Part shown: piece after piece, positions 23,675-32,235 of the stretch | How the letters are laid out: each line of letters opens with the position of its first letter | Numbering within the stretch: position 1 is the first letter of the stretch | Source of the DNA: an uncultured Anaerolineae bacterium | GTDB taxonomy: Bacteria > Chloroflexota > Anaerolineae > Anaerolineales > Villigracilaceae | NCBI GenBank assembly: GCA_937120535.1 | Contig: CAKZJX010000130.1 | Location: forward strand, 1 to 41,201 | Direction: 5' to 3' | DNA: 41,201 nucleotides | Program-made: the position numbers and the translations under genes | Notes under the pieces: generated by a model | What the model was told of the DNA's origin: nothing | Database searches by the model: none | Seen by the model: the letters and a program-made list of their open reading frames with translations, nothing else

Positions 23675-26500
23675 ATGACCAAACAAATTACCCTTACTGT
23701 CAATGGAAATGTGTACACACTAGAAGCTGTGCCCGGCGAGATGCTGGCCATGCTGCTGCGCGAACGTCTGCGTCTGACCGGCACCAAGATTGGCTGCGGT
23801 GAGGCCGAATGCGGCGCCTGCACCGTGATTGTGGACGGCGAGCCGGTGCTCTCCTGCATTTACCCTGCCGAGCGCGCCGACGGCAAGACCCTCCTGACCA
23901 TCGAAGGGCTATCGGCACCGAGCGCTTCTCTTGACACTCTTCATCCTCTACAACAGGCCTTCTTGCTCTACGGTGCTGTGCAATGCGGCTTTTGCATCCC
24001 TGGCCAGATCATGACCGCCTATGCCCTGCTGCAACACAACCCCGACCCGACGCGCGACCAGATCCGGGCGGCGCTCAAAGACACCTTGTGTCGCTGTGGC
24101 GGCTATCCTTCGATCGAGAACGCCATCTTGGCGGCGGCAGAGGCCCTACGCACCGGTCGGCCGGTTCAGCCGCCGGCCCTGCCCGCTTCGTCCCGGGCCG
24201 GCCAGGTGGTCGGTCGCTTCCACCTGCGTCCCGATGGCGTTGAGAAGGTCACCGGCCACGCCAAATACACCGACGACCTGGTCTTCGAGGGCATGTTGCA
24301 TGCCAAGGTCAAGCGGGCCATGGTGCCCCACGCCTTCCTGAGGCGTCTGGATATCTCGCGGGCCAAGGCGCTGCCGGGTGTGGCTGCCGTGTTAACTGCC
24401 GAAGACCTCCCGGGCGAGAAGACCCATGGCCTGGTGACCTACGATTGGCCGATCCTAGTGGGCGTGGGGGAGCGCATCCGCTATGTGGGCGATGCTATCG
24501 CCATTGTCGCCGCCGAAACCCCGGAAATTGCCGCCCAAGCCTGTGACCGGATCGAGGCCGAGTTCGATCTCCAACCGGTGATCACCGACCCGGTCCAAGC
24601 CCGCCGGCCCGACGCGCCTCAACTGCACCCCAACGGCAACCTGCTCAAACACATCAAAGTGCGCAAGGGAGACGTGGACCAAGGCTTTGCTGAGGCAGAT
24701 GTGATCCTGGAGCACGTCTTCCATACCCAGATGACCGACCACGCCTTCCTCGAGCCGGAATGCAGCATTGCTGTCCCGCTGCCGAACGGACGGATGGAGA
24801 TCTATTGCGGCACCCAGATCCCGTATCAAGATCGCTTGCAAGCGGCGCGCGCCTTAGGGTGGCCAGAGGAGCGGGTGCGCATCGTCGGCCAGTTGATGGG
24901 TGGCGGGTTTGGCGGCAAGGAGGACATTGCCGGCCAGATCCACGCTGCCTTGCTGGCCCATGCCACCGGCCGGCCGGTGAAATTGCTCTTCGATCGCCGC
25001 GAGAGCCTGTTGGTGCATCCCAAGCGTCATCCCACTCAGATTCGAGTCAAGATGGGCGCCAAGCGCGATGGGCGCTTGGTGGCGTGTGAGACCGAGCTGT
25101 ATGGCGATACCGGTGCCTACGCTTCTCTCGGCGAGAAGGTGATGACGCGCGCCACCACCCATTCCGCTGGTCCCTACGAGATCCCCCATGTGCGATCGGA
25201 TTGCTACGCCATGTACACCAACAACCCGCCGGCCGGCGCCTTCCGCGGCTTTGGCGTGACCCAGGCGGCCTTTGCCATCGAATCGGCCATGGACATGATG
25301 GCTGAGCGCCTAGGCATCGACCCGATCGAGTTCCGACGGATCAATGCCTTGCGAGTCGGTAGCGTCACCAACACTGGCCAGGTATTGCGCGAATCGGTGG
25401 GCTTGCTGGAGTGCATCGATCGGGTTATCCAGGCCATGTGCCAGGTCTCCGGCCTGCCGCGCCGCGAGCTGTTCAAGCCGCGCCCGGTCCCCGAAGCGCC
25501 TCATCTGGTACGAGCCTGGGGATTCGCTGCGGCCTACAAGAACACCGGCTTGGGCGGCGGCGCGCCCGACAAGGCCAGCGCCGATGTGGAACTCTACGAG
25601 GACGGCATGCTGCAAGTGCGCAGCTCGTCGGCCGAGATGGGGCAAGGTTTGGTCACCGTGATGCGCCTGATCGTGGCCGAAGAACTGGCCGTGCCGCCCG
25701 AACGGGTGAGCGTCCTGGTGATGGATACCGATCTGGCCCCGAACGGCGGCCCGACCACCGCTTCTCGCCAGACGTTCGTGACCGGCAACGCCTCCCGCTA
25801 CGCCGCCCGCGCCCTGCGCGAAGCCATCACGGCGACGTTGGCGGAGAAGTACGACGTTTGGCCGGAGCACCTCCGCTTTGAGAATGGCATGGTGTACGTC
25901 AACGACCATGCCTTGGGGTTGGGCGAGGTAGCCCGCGAGATGAAAGCCATGGGCAAGTTGCCGCGCGTGCGCTACGAATACGAAGCCCCTAAGACGCACC
26001 CCCTAGGCGCCGGAGGCGACATGCATTTTGCCTTCTCCTTTGCCGCTCAAGCGGCCGAAGTGGAGGTCAACACCCGGACCGGCGAAGTGCGCGTCTTGCG
26101 GGTAATTGCCGCCAACGACGTGGGCGCTGTCATCAACCCCCTCGGTTTGCAAGGCCAGGTGGAAGGTGGCATCATGATGGGGCTAGGAAATGCCCTGACC
26201 GAGGAGTTCATCGTCGAGAACGGCCAAGTGATCACCGACCGCCTGGCGCGTTATCGCGTCCCTGGCATTCTGCTCACGCCAGAGATCATCTCGATCGTTG
26301 TAGAGCATCCGGTAGAGGCCGGCCCTCACGGCGCAAAAGGCATCGGCGAAGTGAGCAGCATTCCTACCACGCCAGCCATCGCCAACGCCATCTATAACGC
26401 CGTCGGCGTGCGTGTGGATCGCCTGCCAATCGATCAGGAGGAGATCGTCCGTCGCCTAAAAGAGCGCGCAGCTCTCTCTGAGCAAACGTTGGAGAGCTAG
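23675..26500 (+). CDS. xdhD: Xanthine-dehydrogenase-like molybdenum hydroxylase, fused 2Fe-2S and Mo subunits (XdhD type)
   Basis: This 941-residue protein hydroxylates purine-type heterocycles, probably hypoxanthine or xanthine. Residues 1-165 carry two [2Fe-2S] clusters: plant-ferredoxin type C41, C46, C49, C61 and helical type C104, C107, C139, C141. Residues 175-930 form the molybdopterin subunit with GGGFGGKED, the GAFRGFG segment containing the purine-contact Arg, and GIGEVSS with catalytic Glu at 892. E. coli XdhD has this same fusion. The FAD subunit is encoded just upstream. The stop overlaps the convergent FeoB-permease stop in a shared CTAG. No dedicated Mo-insertion chaperone is seen in the window. 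The exact substrate and the possible need for selenium cannot be judged from sequence. Confidence 0.92.
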   Translation: MTKQITLTVNGNVYTLEAVPGEMLAMLLRERLRLTGTKIGCGEAECGACTVIVDGEPVLSCIYPAERADGKTLLTIEGLSAPSASLDTLHPLQQAFLLYGAVQCGFCIPGQIMTAYALLQHNPDPTRDQIRAALKDTLCRCGGYPSIENAILAAAEALRTGRPVQPPALPASSRAGQVVGRFHLRPDGVEKVTGHAKYTDDLVFEGMLHAKVKRAMVPHAFLRRLDISRAKALPGVAAVLTAEDLPGEKTHGLVTYDWPILVGVGERIRYVGDAIAIVAAETPEIAAQACDRIEAEFDLQPVITDPVQARRPDAPQLHPNGNLLKHIKVRKGDVDQGFAEADVILEHVFHTQMTDHAFLEPECSIAVPLPNGRMEIYCGTQIPYQDRLQAARALGWPEERVRIVGQLMGGGFGGKEDIAGQIHAALLAHATGRPVKLLFDRRESLLVHPKRHPTQIRVKMGAKRDGRLVACETELYGDTGAYASLGEKVMTRATTHSAGPYEIPHVRSDCYAMYTNNPPAGAFRGFGVTQAAFAIESAMDMMAERLGIDPIEFRRINALRVGSVTNTGQVLRESVGLLECIDRVIQAMCQVSGLPRRELFKPRPVPEAPHLVRAWGFAAAYKNTGLGGGAPDKASADVELYEDGMLQVRSSSAEMGQGLVTVMRLIVAEELAVPPERVSVLVMDTDLAPNGGPTTASRQTFVTGNASRYAARALREAITATLAEKYDVWPEHLRFENGMVYVNDHALGLGEVAREMKAMGKLPRVRYEYEAPKTHPLGAGGDMHFAFSFAAQAAEVEVNTRTGEVRVLRVIAANDVGAVINPLGLQGQVEGGIMMGLGNALTEEFIVENGQVITDRLARYRVPGILLTPEIISIVVEHPVEAGPHGAKGIGEVSSIPTTPAIANAIYNAVGVRVDRLPIDQEEIVRRLKERAALSEQTLES

Positions 26501-27891
26501 GCCCATCCCATCAAGCGTGCCAACGAAGCGGTCAGGAACGTCACCAAGAAGGCCGTCCCGAGGGTGATCACCACGCTGACCGTGGCCCACTTGACCGACT
26601 TGGTCTCTTTGTAGATGGTCAGAATGGTGGTCCCGCAGGGGTTGTGTAGCAGGGCGAAGAGCATTAGGTTCACGGCGGTCAGCAGCGTCCAGCCGTGTTG
26701 ACCGATCAACAAAGTCCGGATGGCCTCGGCAGTGCCGGGGCCTTCGACCATCATCCCTGCGCCTAGGTACATCATCATCATGGTGGGCACCACGATCTCG
26801 TTGGCCGGGATGGCGATCACGTAGGCTAGCAGGATCACGCCGTCGAGGCCAAGCAGGTGCCCGAAAGGGTCCAGCCACGAGGCGATGGCTGCGGCCAGGT
26901 TTGAGCTGCCGAACGGCAGGTTGGCCAGGATCCAGATCACGGCGCCGGCCGGTGCAGCGGTCTGGATAGCCCGCCAGAGCACGAAGAGGGTGCGGTCGAT
27001 CAGAGAGGTGTAGAGGATGCGTAGAATGTCGGGGCGTCGGTAAGGGGGGAGTTCGAGGGTAAAGGCAGAAGCCTCGCCTTTCAGAATGGTGCGTGAGAGC
27101 AGCAACGACATCAGAAAGGTAAACCCAATCCCGATCAATACCACGCCGACCACCGTTGCGGCGGCGATCAGCGAAGTGACCCAGCCCTGGAAGCCGGCTG
27201 CCACAAACACCGTGGCCAACATGATCAGGGTGGGGAAGCGCCCGTTGCAGGGCACAAAATTGTTGGTCAGGATGGCAATCAAGCGTTCGCGCGGCGAATC
27301 AATAATGCGGGTGGAGACTACGCCCGCTGCGTTGCAGCCAAAGCCCATCGTCATGGTTAAAGCCTGTTTGCCGTGGGCGCCGGCCTTCTTGAACAACCAG
27401 TCCAGGTTGAAGGCCACGCGCGGCAGGAATCCCAGGTCTTCTAGAAGAGTGAAGGCCGGGAAGAAGATCGCCATGGGCGGAAACATCACCGATACCACCC
27501 AGGCCAGGCCGCGATATACGCCGTCCCACACGAAGCCGGTGATCCACCACGGCAGGTTGGCCTGCACGAACAGCGCCCGCATGGCGTCGCCGATGCCAAA
27601 CAGGACGGCGGCGAGTGCTTCTGAGACCAGGTTGGCCCCTTCGACGGTGGTCCAGATCACGACCGCCAGCAGGAGCAGCATGATCGGCAAGCCAGTCAGC
27701 GGCGAGGTGATCAGGCGGTCGATCTGTTGATCGAGATCGTACGTTCGATCGCCGTGGACCTTGACGGCGCGGCGAGCAATGCGCTCGGCTTCGGCGTAGA
27801 GCGACTTGACGATCTCATCGCGAAAGCTCGAAGAGAGCTGCCGGCGCAAGAGTTCCGCCTTGGCAAGCACATCGTTGGCTTGCATGGTCAT
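26497..27891 (-). CDS. FeoB membrane permease domain as a separate protein
   Basis: This 464-residue protein corresponds to the C-terminal membrane part of FeoB with two Gate/nucleoside-recognition domains and about nine membrane segments. The first 60 residues are cytoplasmic, then ITSPLTGLPIMLLLLAVVIW starts the core. The first signature is GFGCNAAGV, where FeoB usually has GFGCNVPA. The second is NNFVPCNGRFPTL, where classical FeoB has a CxARLP-type sequence. It therefore belongs to a variant FeoB group that may carry Fe(II) or Mn(II). Its start overlaps the upstream GTPase gene by 4 bp (ATGA), so both halves are produced together. Confidence 0.88.
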   Translation of the reverse strand: MTMQANDVLAKAELLRRQLSSSFRDEIVKSLYAEAERIARRAVKVHGDRTYDLDQQIDRLITSPLTGLPIMLLLLAVVIWTTVEGANLVSEALAAVLFGIGDAMRALFVQANLPWWITGFVWDGVYRGLAWVVSVMFPPMAIFFPAFTLLEDLGFLPRVAFNLDWLFKKAGAHGKQALTMTMGFGCNAAGVVSTRIIDSPRERLIAILTNNFVPCNGRFPTLIMLATVFVAAGFQGWVTSLIAAATVVGVVLIGIGFTFLMSLLLSRTILKGEASAFTLELPPYRRPDILRILYTSLIDRTLFVLWRAIQTAAPAGAVIWILANLPFGSSNLAAAIASWLDPFGHLLGLDGVILLAYVIAIPANEIVVPTMMMMYLGAGMMVEGPGTAEAIRTLLIGQHGWTLLTAVNLMLFALLHNPCGTTILTIYKETKSVKWATVSVVITLGTAFLVTFLTASLARLMGWA

Positions 27892-28724
27892 TGCCTCCCA
27901 GCAAGGGCGATCTTCTTGCTGAATTGCACGTCGGCCTGCGATTGGCGGGCGACGATCTCGGCCAGTTCGCCGCTGAGCAAGGCTTTTTGCACCCGAGTGT
28001 CACCGTCCAGCAGGCGGATGGCCAACCAGCGAGCGTTGGGGATGCCCGGCAACAGTTCTTCGATCATCGTCGCCAGCTCGCTGACGGCTTGCTGAAACTC
28101 CGGCGTGCTGCTCACCCGCAGGGGACGAGTGACGATCTGTCCCTCGATGACTTCGGCCACGGTGGTCAGTAAGGTCATCAGGCCTTCGCCGGTGCGGGCT
28201 ATGATCGGCACCGCCGGCACGCCCAGGTCGCGGCTCAGGGTGCGGGTATCCACCTCCAGGCCTTTGCGGCGCGCTTCGTCGATCAGGTTCACCGCCACTA
28301 CCACCCTGTCGGTGATCTCCAACACTTGGAGCACCAGGTTCAAGTTGCGTTCGAGGGCGGTGGCGTCGGTGACTACGATCGTGCAGTCGGGTTGTCCGAA
28401 GAGCAGAAAATCGCGCGCCACCTCTTCGTCTTGCGAGGCGGAGAGCAGCGAGTAGGTGCCTGGCAGGTCCACCAGTTTGTATTTCACGCCGTTGAATTGA
28501 TAGCCGCCCTCGGCGCGGGTGACGGTCTTGCCGGGCCAGTTGCCGGTGTGTTGTTTCAGGCCGGTGAGGGCATTGAACAGGGTAGATTTGCCGGTGTTGG
28601 GGTTGCCAGCCAGCGCCACCACGCGGTCGAAATTGCCCACCTTGATGCCCATCTGTTCCAGTTGAGCGTAGGCGGGGCAGGTTTGGCAAGCGTCGCTCGG
28701 AAGTGAGACTTTCTTGGAAGGCAT
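27888..28724 (-). CDS. FeoB GTPase domain as a separate protein
   Basis: This 278-residue protein is the N-terminal G domain of FeoB. G1 is GNPNTGKS at 40-47, G3 is DLPG at 86-89, and G4 is NLID at 146-149. The following ~100 residues match the helical GDI-like domain. It ends where the membrane domain would normally begin; that domain is encoded by the next, overlapping gene. It has an extra N-terminus with a CxxC pair (C13, C16), absent from typical FeoB, which could bind metal or an Fe-S cluster. Together the two gene products should form a ferrous (or manganous) ion importer. Confidence 0.9.
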   Translation of the reverse strand: MPSKKVSLPSDACQTCPAYAQLEQMGIKVGNFDRVVALAGNPNTGKSTLFNALTGLKQHTGNWPGKTVTRAEGGYQFNGVKYKLVDLPGTYSLLSASQDEEVARDFLLFGQPDCTIVVTDATALERNLNLVLQVLEITDRVVVAVNLIDEARRKGLEVDTRTLSRDLGVPAVPIIARTGEGLMTLLTTVAEVIEGQIVTRPLRVSSTPEFQQAVSELATMIEELLPGIPNARWLAIRLLDGDTRVQKALLSGELAEIVARQSQADVQFSKKIALAGRQ

Positions 28725-28737
28725 GGGACTCCTCAGG

Positions 28738-29754
28738 TTATCGGGTTGGCTCCAAGGGCCGCACCCAGATCTGGGCGGCCTGTTCCTTGCGCAGGGCGAT
28801 CAGCGCGCCGCGCACGCGGTAGGCGCGCGGATCGCCGAAGAAATTTTGCAGTTCGGGATAGACGATCGCGCCCGGGGTCAAGCCCAGATCCAAGAAGCGG
28901 CGACGAGTGAGTCCCTGCACGGCGTCGTCCAGTTTCACGATCTCGGCCGCTTGGCCGTTGGGCAGTTCCGCTAGCGGGAGGGCTTGGTCGGGCAGGCGTT
29001 GGTGTTCAGGGAGGGGAGCGACGTAGATGTTAGAGGCTACAGCTGGAGCCAGGCGGTATTCGTTTTCCCCGTCGCTCAACACCACCCGTTGGGGGGTACG
29101 TTCGAGGACGCGGACATCTTGCCCAAGGCGTAGCCCAGCCGCCAGGAGCTGCTCGTAGGCCAGAGCGGGTTCATCCTCAAGGTGTACGATTCGGGCTGGA
29201 GAATCGGCCGGCCATGCCGTCACGGGCGTACCCATCTCTCGGGCGAAGTTGCCCTCTCGGGTGGGGATCGGGTCGCCGTGGGGATCGCGCGTCGGGTGCC
29301 CGAGGGCGGCCTCCAGCTCGTCGAGTTCGGCTGCAGTGAGGCGGTGTTCGCGGCGATGGGCCTCGGTGTGGACTTTCTCCAGGGGCATGCGCGCTTCGTC
29401 GGCCAGGTAGCGTTCCCACAGGCGATGGGCGCGCAGCACGTGCAGGGCCCAGCGCTCTCCCTCAGCGGTGAGATGCAGTTGGTTGCCGCGGGTTTCAATC
29501 AACCCTTGGGCTTCCATGGATTCGACCAGGCGCATGGCGGCGGCGCGCGAGAGGCCCAGGGTGCCGGCCAACGACTCGGGCGAGGCGTGACTCCCTTGGT
29601 GTTCCCGATCCAGCAGGTGTTTCAGGGCGTCTTCCACCTGTTCCCGTTGGCGAACAGTGCGGTAGTGGCGCACCTGAGCCAGCAGGCCGGCCCGCGGTAA
29701 GAAGACGATCAAGGCCAGCGCAGCCAGGAGTGCGATCCAGGTGATTGGGCTCAT
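28738..29754 (-). CDS. Membrane-anchored DtxR-type metalloregulator fused to FeoA-like domains
   Basis: This 338-residue protein begins with a hydrophobic helix (about 4-22) that should anchor it in the membrane. Residues 37-105 form a winged helix (SPESLAGTLGLSRAAAMRLVESMEAQGLI). Residues 106-175 form a DtxR dimerisation and metal domain with H110, E114, H129, H133, E136 and H137 at the positions expected for the metal sites, where H133 replaces the usual Cys. Two SH3/FeoA-like modules follow at about 188-247 and 258-335 (LPLAELPNGQAAEIVKL ... RRRFLDLGLTPGA). No separate feoA gene is present, so this protein may supply the FeoA function to the split FeoB. Whether it binds DNA is unknown. Confidence 0.85.
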   Translation of the reverse strand: MSPITWIALLAALALIVFLPRAGLLAQVRHYRTVRQREQVEDALKHLLDREHQGSHASPESLAGTLGLSRAAAMRLVESMEAQGLIETRGNQLHLTAEGERWALHVLRAHRLWERYLADEARMPLEKVHTEAHRREHRLTAAELDELEAALGHPTRDPHGDPIPTREGNFAREMGTPVTAWPADSPARIVHLEDEPALAYEQLLAAGLRLGQDVRVLERTPQRVVLSDGENEYRLAPAVASNIYVAPLPEHQRLPDQALPLAELPNGQAAEIVKLDDAVQGLTRRRFLDLGLTPGAIVYPELQNFFGDPRAYRVRGALIALRKEQAAQIWVRPLEPTR

Positions 29755-29764
29755 CTCGTTCCTC

Positions 29765-30442
29765 TTATCCTGATTCGAGTTGTTCGACGAAGATGCGAGT
29801 CGTGATCGCCTGACCGAGAACTAGCGACTTGCGCCCGACCCGCACCGTCAGGTTGTGGTCGAAGATCGACATGTGCACGATCTGTAGGTAGACTCCAGGG
29901 GTCAACCCCAAGCTTGCGAGGTGGCAGAGCAGGTCGGGGTCGTGGGCATCCACGCGACGGATCACCACCCGTTGACCCGGGCGCAGGGTGTGGAGCGGGG
30001 TTGAGGGGTCTTTGGGCATAGTCAGGTCGGCGGTGGGGATCGGCTCGCCGTGGGGGTCACGTAGCGGGTGCCCTAGGGCCTCGGCAATGCGTCGTTCAAA
30101 TTCTTCGGAGATGGCATGTTCTAGGCGACAGGCCTCTTCGTGGACTTGGTCCCAGCGGTAGCCCAGGAAGCGCACCAGGTAGGTTTCCAGCAGGCGGTGG
30201 TGGCGGATGACTTCGAGGGCGGCGCGCCGGCCGGCCCGGGTGAGGGTGACGCCCTGATGCTTTTTGTAGATCACCAACGGGGGCTGGGCCGAGGCCAGTT
30301 TTTGCACCATGCCGGTGACCGAGGCCGGCGCCACGTTCAGCCGCTGGGCCAGCTCCAGGGTGGAGACCATGCGATCCCCTTGGCCGAGGTCATAGATGTG
30401 CTTCAAATAATCCTGGATGGACGGCGTGAGAGTTTTTGACAT
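29765..30442 (-). CDS. DtxR/IdeR-family iron-dependent regulator
   Basis: This 225-residue protein has an N-terminal winged helix (STLELAQRLNVAPASVTGMVQKL, about 27-49), and metal ligands in the expected spacing: H82, E86, H101, C105, E108 and H109. Cys at position 105 corresponds to the Cys of iron-sensing DtxR/IdeR rather than the Glu of manganese-sensing MntR. A C-terminal SH3/FeoA-like domain occupies about 150-223. It is the first gene of a four-gene Feo operon with 10- and 13-bp gaps and a 4-bp overlap. A palindrome overlapping its own promoter suggests autoregulation by metal. Confidence 0.92.
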   Translation of the reverse strand: MSKTLTPSIQDYLKHIYDLGQGDRMVSTLELAQRLNVAPASVTGMVQKLASAQPPLVIYKKHQGVTLTRAGRRAALEVIRHHRLLETYLVRFLGYRWDQVHEEACRLEHAISEEFERRIAEALGHPLRDPHGEPIPTADLTMPKDPSTPLHTLRPGQRVVIRRVDAHDPDLLCHLASLGLTPGVYLQIVHMSIFDHNLTVRVGRKSLVLGQAITTRIFVEQLESG

Positions 30443-30454
30443 ACAAAGAAGTAA

Positions 30455-30470
30455 TTTAGGTATAACTAAA
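30455..30470. promoter_or_regulatory. Metalloregulator operator (DtxR-type box)
   Basis: TTTAGGTATAACTAAA is a 16-bp palindrome with one mismatched pair. It resembles the TTAGG...CTAA boxes of DtxR-family regulators. It starts at the -10 hexamer of the promoter and covers the predicted transcription start, so bound repressor should block transcription of the Feo operon. Confidence 0.7.
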
Positions 30471-30498
30471 TCATACGTGAGGCGTTGAATATTGTCAA
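30470..30498 (-). promoter_or_regulatory. Consensus promoter of the DtxR-Feo operon
   Basis: On the minus strand, TTGACA (30498-30493) and TATGAT (30475-30470) are separated by exactly 17 bp. The predicted start is near 30463, about 20 nt upstream of the regulator's ATG. Confidence 0.75.
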
Positions 30499-30711
30499 GG
30501 GGTTAAAACATTTCCCCGGGCTGAGATTCGTGATCGTTATCGGATTTCGTGGATGATGTTGGTTGGGCAATCAGCTTTTAGATGCAGTGGGCAACACGGC
30601 CAGCGCGCTCAGCTATAGGCCAAGGCTGGCGCACGGCAAGGGTGGTCGGAAGCGAGGGCCGGGCGCGACTGGTTGGCGTCTTTCTCTGGATTCGAGCCAG
30701 GTCGAGACGGT

Positions 30712-31629
30712 TCAGGCGTTGTCCTGGTCGATCGTGATGTGGGCAATGCGGTCGATCTCTTCAAGCGAGGCGCTGCGGGCCTTTTCTAGCCGTTCGATGC
30801 GCCGGCTGAATTGATTCATGGCGTATTCTAGGAAGTCGGCTTCCACCAAGCCGAAGGGGACCACCGTGTAGGCAGCAAAGGCATCCCCGATTACACCTAC
30901 CGCATAGGGGAGCAAGGCGTTCATCTGGGCCTGCAGCACGTCCCAGAGGTCGGGGTGTTGGGCGAGCAGGCGAGAGAGCAAGTAGATACCGTAGGCGATG
31001 TGGCGCGATTCGTCCTGCTTGAGCAGACCGATGCCCTTGAGCAGGCCGGGCATCTGGCTGCGACGCTGCAGAGCGGCGAAGAAGGCGTGGTAGCCGGTCT
31101 CGGCCAGTACGCCCTCGACCACCATGTTGTAGGTGACCGAGGCGCGCACTTGGGCGGCCGGAGAGGGGTCGTGGCGCAAGGCCTGCATGGCCTGGGACAG
31201 TTCTTCGTAGAAGATGCGGCGGTAGTTCTCACCGTGGTAGGTGCTCAGGTCGGTCGGGGGGGATCCTTGGGCGGTCACTGCAACTTCGTCTAGGAAGCGG
31301 CGGAAAAAGTCGGTGTGTTTGGCCTCCTCGAACAGGAAGGTGGTCAGGTACAATTCTTCTTCGATGCGACCTTCGGAGGCAATCACGCCGATCAGGGGGA
31401 GCAGGTCGAGGGTCACGGCTTCTTCGCCGGAGACAAACAGGGCGGTGAGGCGCCAGATCAGGTCTTGTTCCAGGTCGGTCAGGGAAGCCCAATCGGCTTT
31501 GTCTTTGGAGAAGTCGATCTCCGAGGGATTCCACACGCCCAGCTTTTTGGCGCGTTCGAAGAGGCGCATGGGTGGCAAGCGGCGGTTCAGGCCGCGAGTG
31601 GTGGTGGTGAAGGAGGAGTGAGGGGACAT
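30712..31629 (-). CDS. R2-like ligand-binding oxidase (R2lox), Mn/Fe ferritin-like protein
   Basis: This 305-residue ferritin-like protein matches R2lox rather than the ribonucleotide-reductase R2 subunit. Metal ligands are E69, E102, H105 (EEAKH), E172, E207 and H210 (ESRH). V72 and Y167 stand exactly where R2lox forms its Val-Tyr ether crosslink (spacings V72 = E69+3, Y167 = E172-5). Known members assemble a Mn/Fe cofactor, oxidise a buried fatty-acid-like ligand, and are about this length. The physiological reaction of the family is unknown. It lies upstream of, and in the same orientation as, the DtxR-Feo operon but is separated from it by a consensus promoter, so it is a separate unit. 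Confidence 0.88.
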   Translation of the reverse strand: MSPHSSFTTTTRGLNRRLPPMRLFERAKKLGVWNPSEIDFSKDKADWASLTDLEQDLIWRLTALFVSGEEAVTLDLLPLIGVIASEGRIEEELYLTTFLFEEAKHTDFFRRFLDEVAVTAQGSPPTDLSTYHGENYRRIFYEELSQAMQALRHDPSPAAQVRASVTYNMVVEGVLAETGYHAFFAALQRRSQMPGLLKGIGLLKQDESRHIAYGIYLLSRLLAQHPDLWDVLQAQMNALLPYAVGVIGDAFAAYTVVPFGLVEADFLEYAMNQFSRRIERLEKARSASLEEIDRIAHITIDQDNA

Positions 31630-31785
31630 GGTGGTTTTTAGAAACTATCTCAAAAATGGGTAGCGCTATTGTTGCGAACAAGGCGGCGATACCAAATTAG
31701 CGCACAAGTAAATGGACATTTGCAGGAGCGATCACATCGTGGGGGTTGGGGCGGAAGGTCATGGGCGTCGCTCCTGGAGCGTTGC

Positions 31786-32225
31786 TCACCGCACCACGCC
31801 CCACAGCCGCGCTGTGCCGTCATCCGACCCCGAGGCCAGCAGGCGGCCGTCAGGCGAGAAGGCCACGCTCCACACCCAACCAGTATACCCTTCCAGGGTG
31901 CGCAGCTGGGCGCCATCCGAGACCTGCCACAGCCGCACGGTGTTGTCATTTGACCCAGAAGCCAGCAGAGCGCCGTCGGGCGAGAAGGCCACGCTGCTCA
32001 CCCAGTCGCCTGTCTCAGCAAACTAGATTGGGTCCAGCGTCTCGGCGTCATACAGGTACACGCCGATGGACGACGCGGCCGCCAGGGAACGACCGTCGGG
32101 GGAAAAGGCTATTTGCGAGATCGCCCCCTTGCCCAAACGGGCCAGCGGTTCGACCTGGGCGGCGTTGGCGGAGGAGATCGGCTGCGGTGGGACAGGGGTG
32201 CTGGTCGGAGAAGGGGTAGTTGAGC
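31786..32225 (-). pseudogene. WD40-repeat protein remnant with internal stop
   Basis: On the minus strand, a Pro/Thr/Ser linker leads into WD40 units: LGKGAISQIAFSPDGRSLAA, then [22 protein letters not shown], then [22 protein letters not shown]. All lie in one frame, but a TAG stop at 32023-32025 interrupts the sequence after LDPI and the repeats resume after it. The N-terminus and most repeats of a normal propeller (usually seven or more) are missing. It is best read as a truncated, inactivated gene. The minus-strand frame continues to 32382 without recognisable content. Confidence 0.7.
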
Positions 32226-32235
32226 CGGCTCCCCG

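Noticed and set aside
30712-31629. Ribonucleotide-reductase R2 subunit
   Set aside because: Length, the Val72/Tyr167 pair and the absence of a large-subunit gene nearby fit R2lox better than a class I R2 protein.
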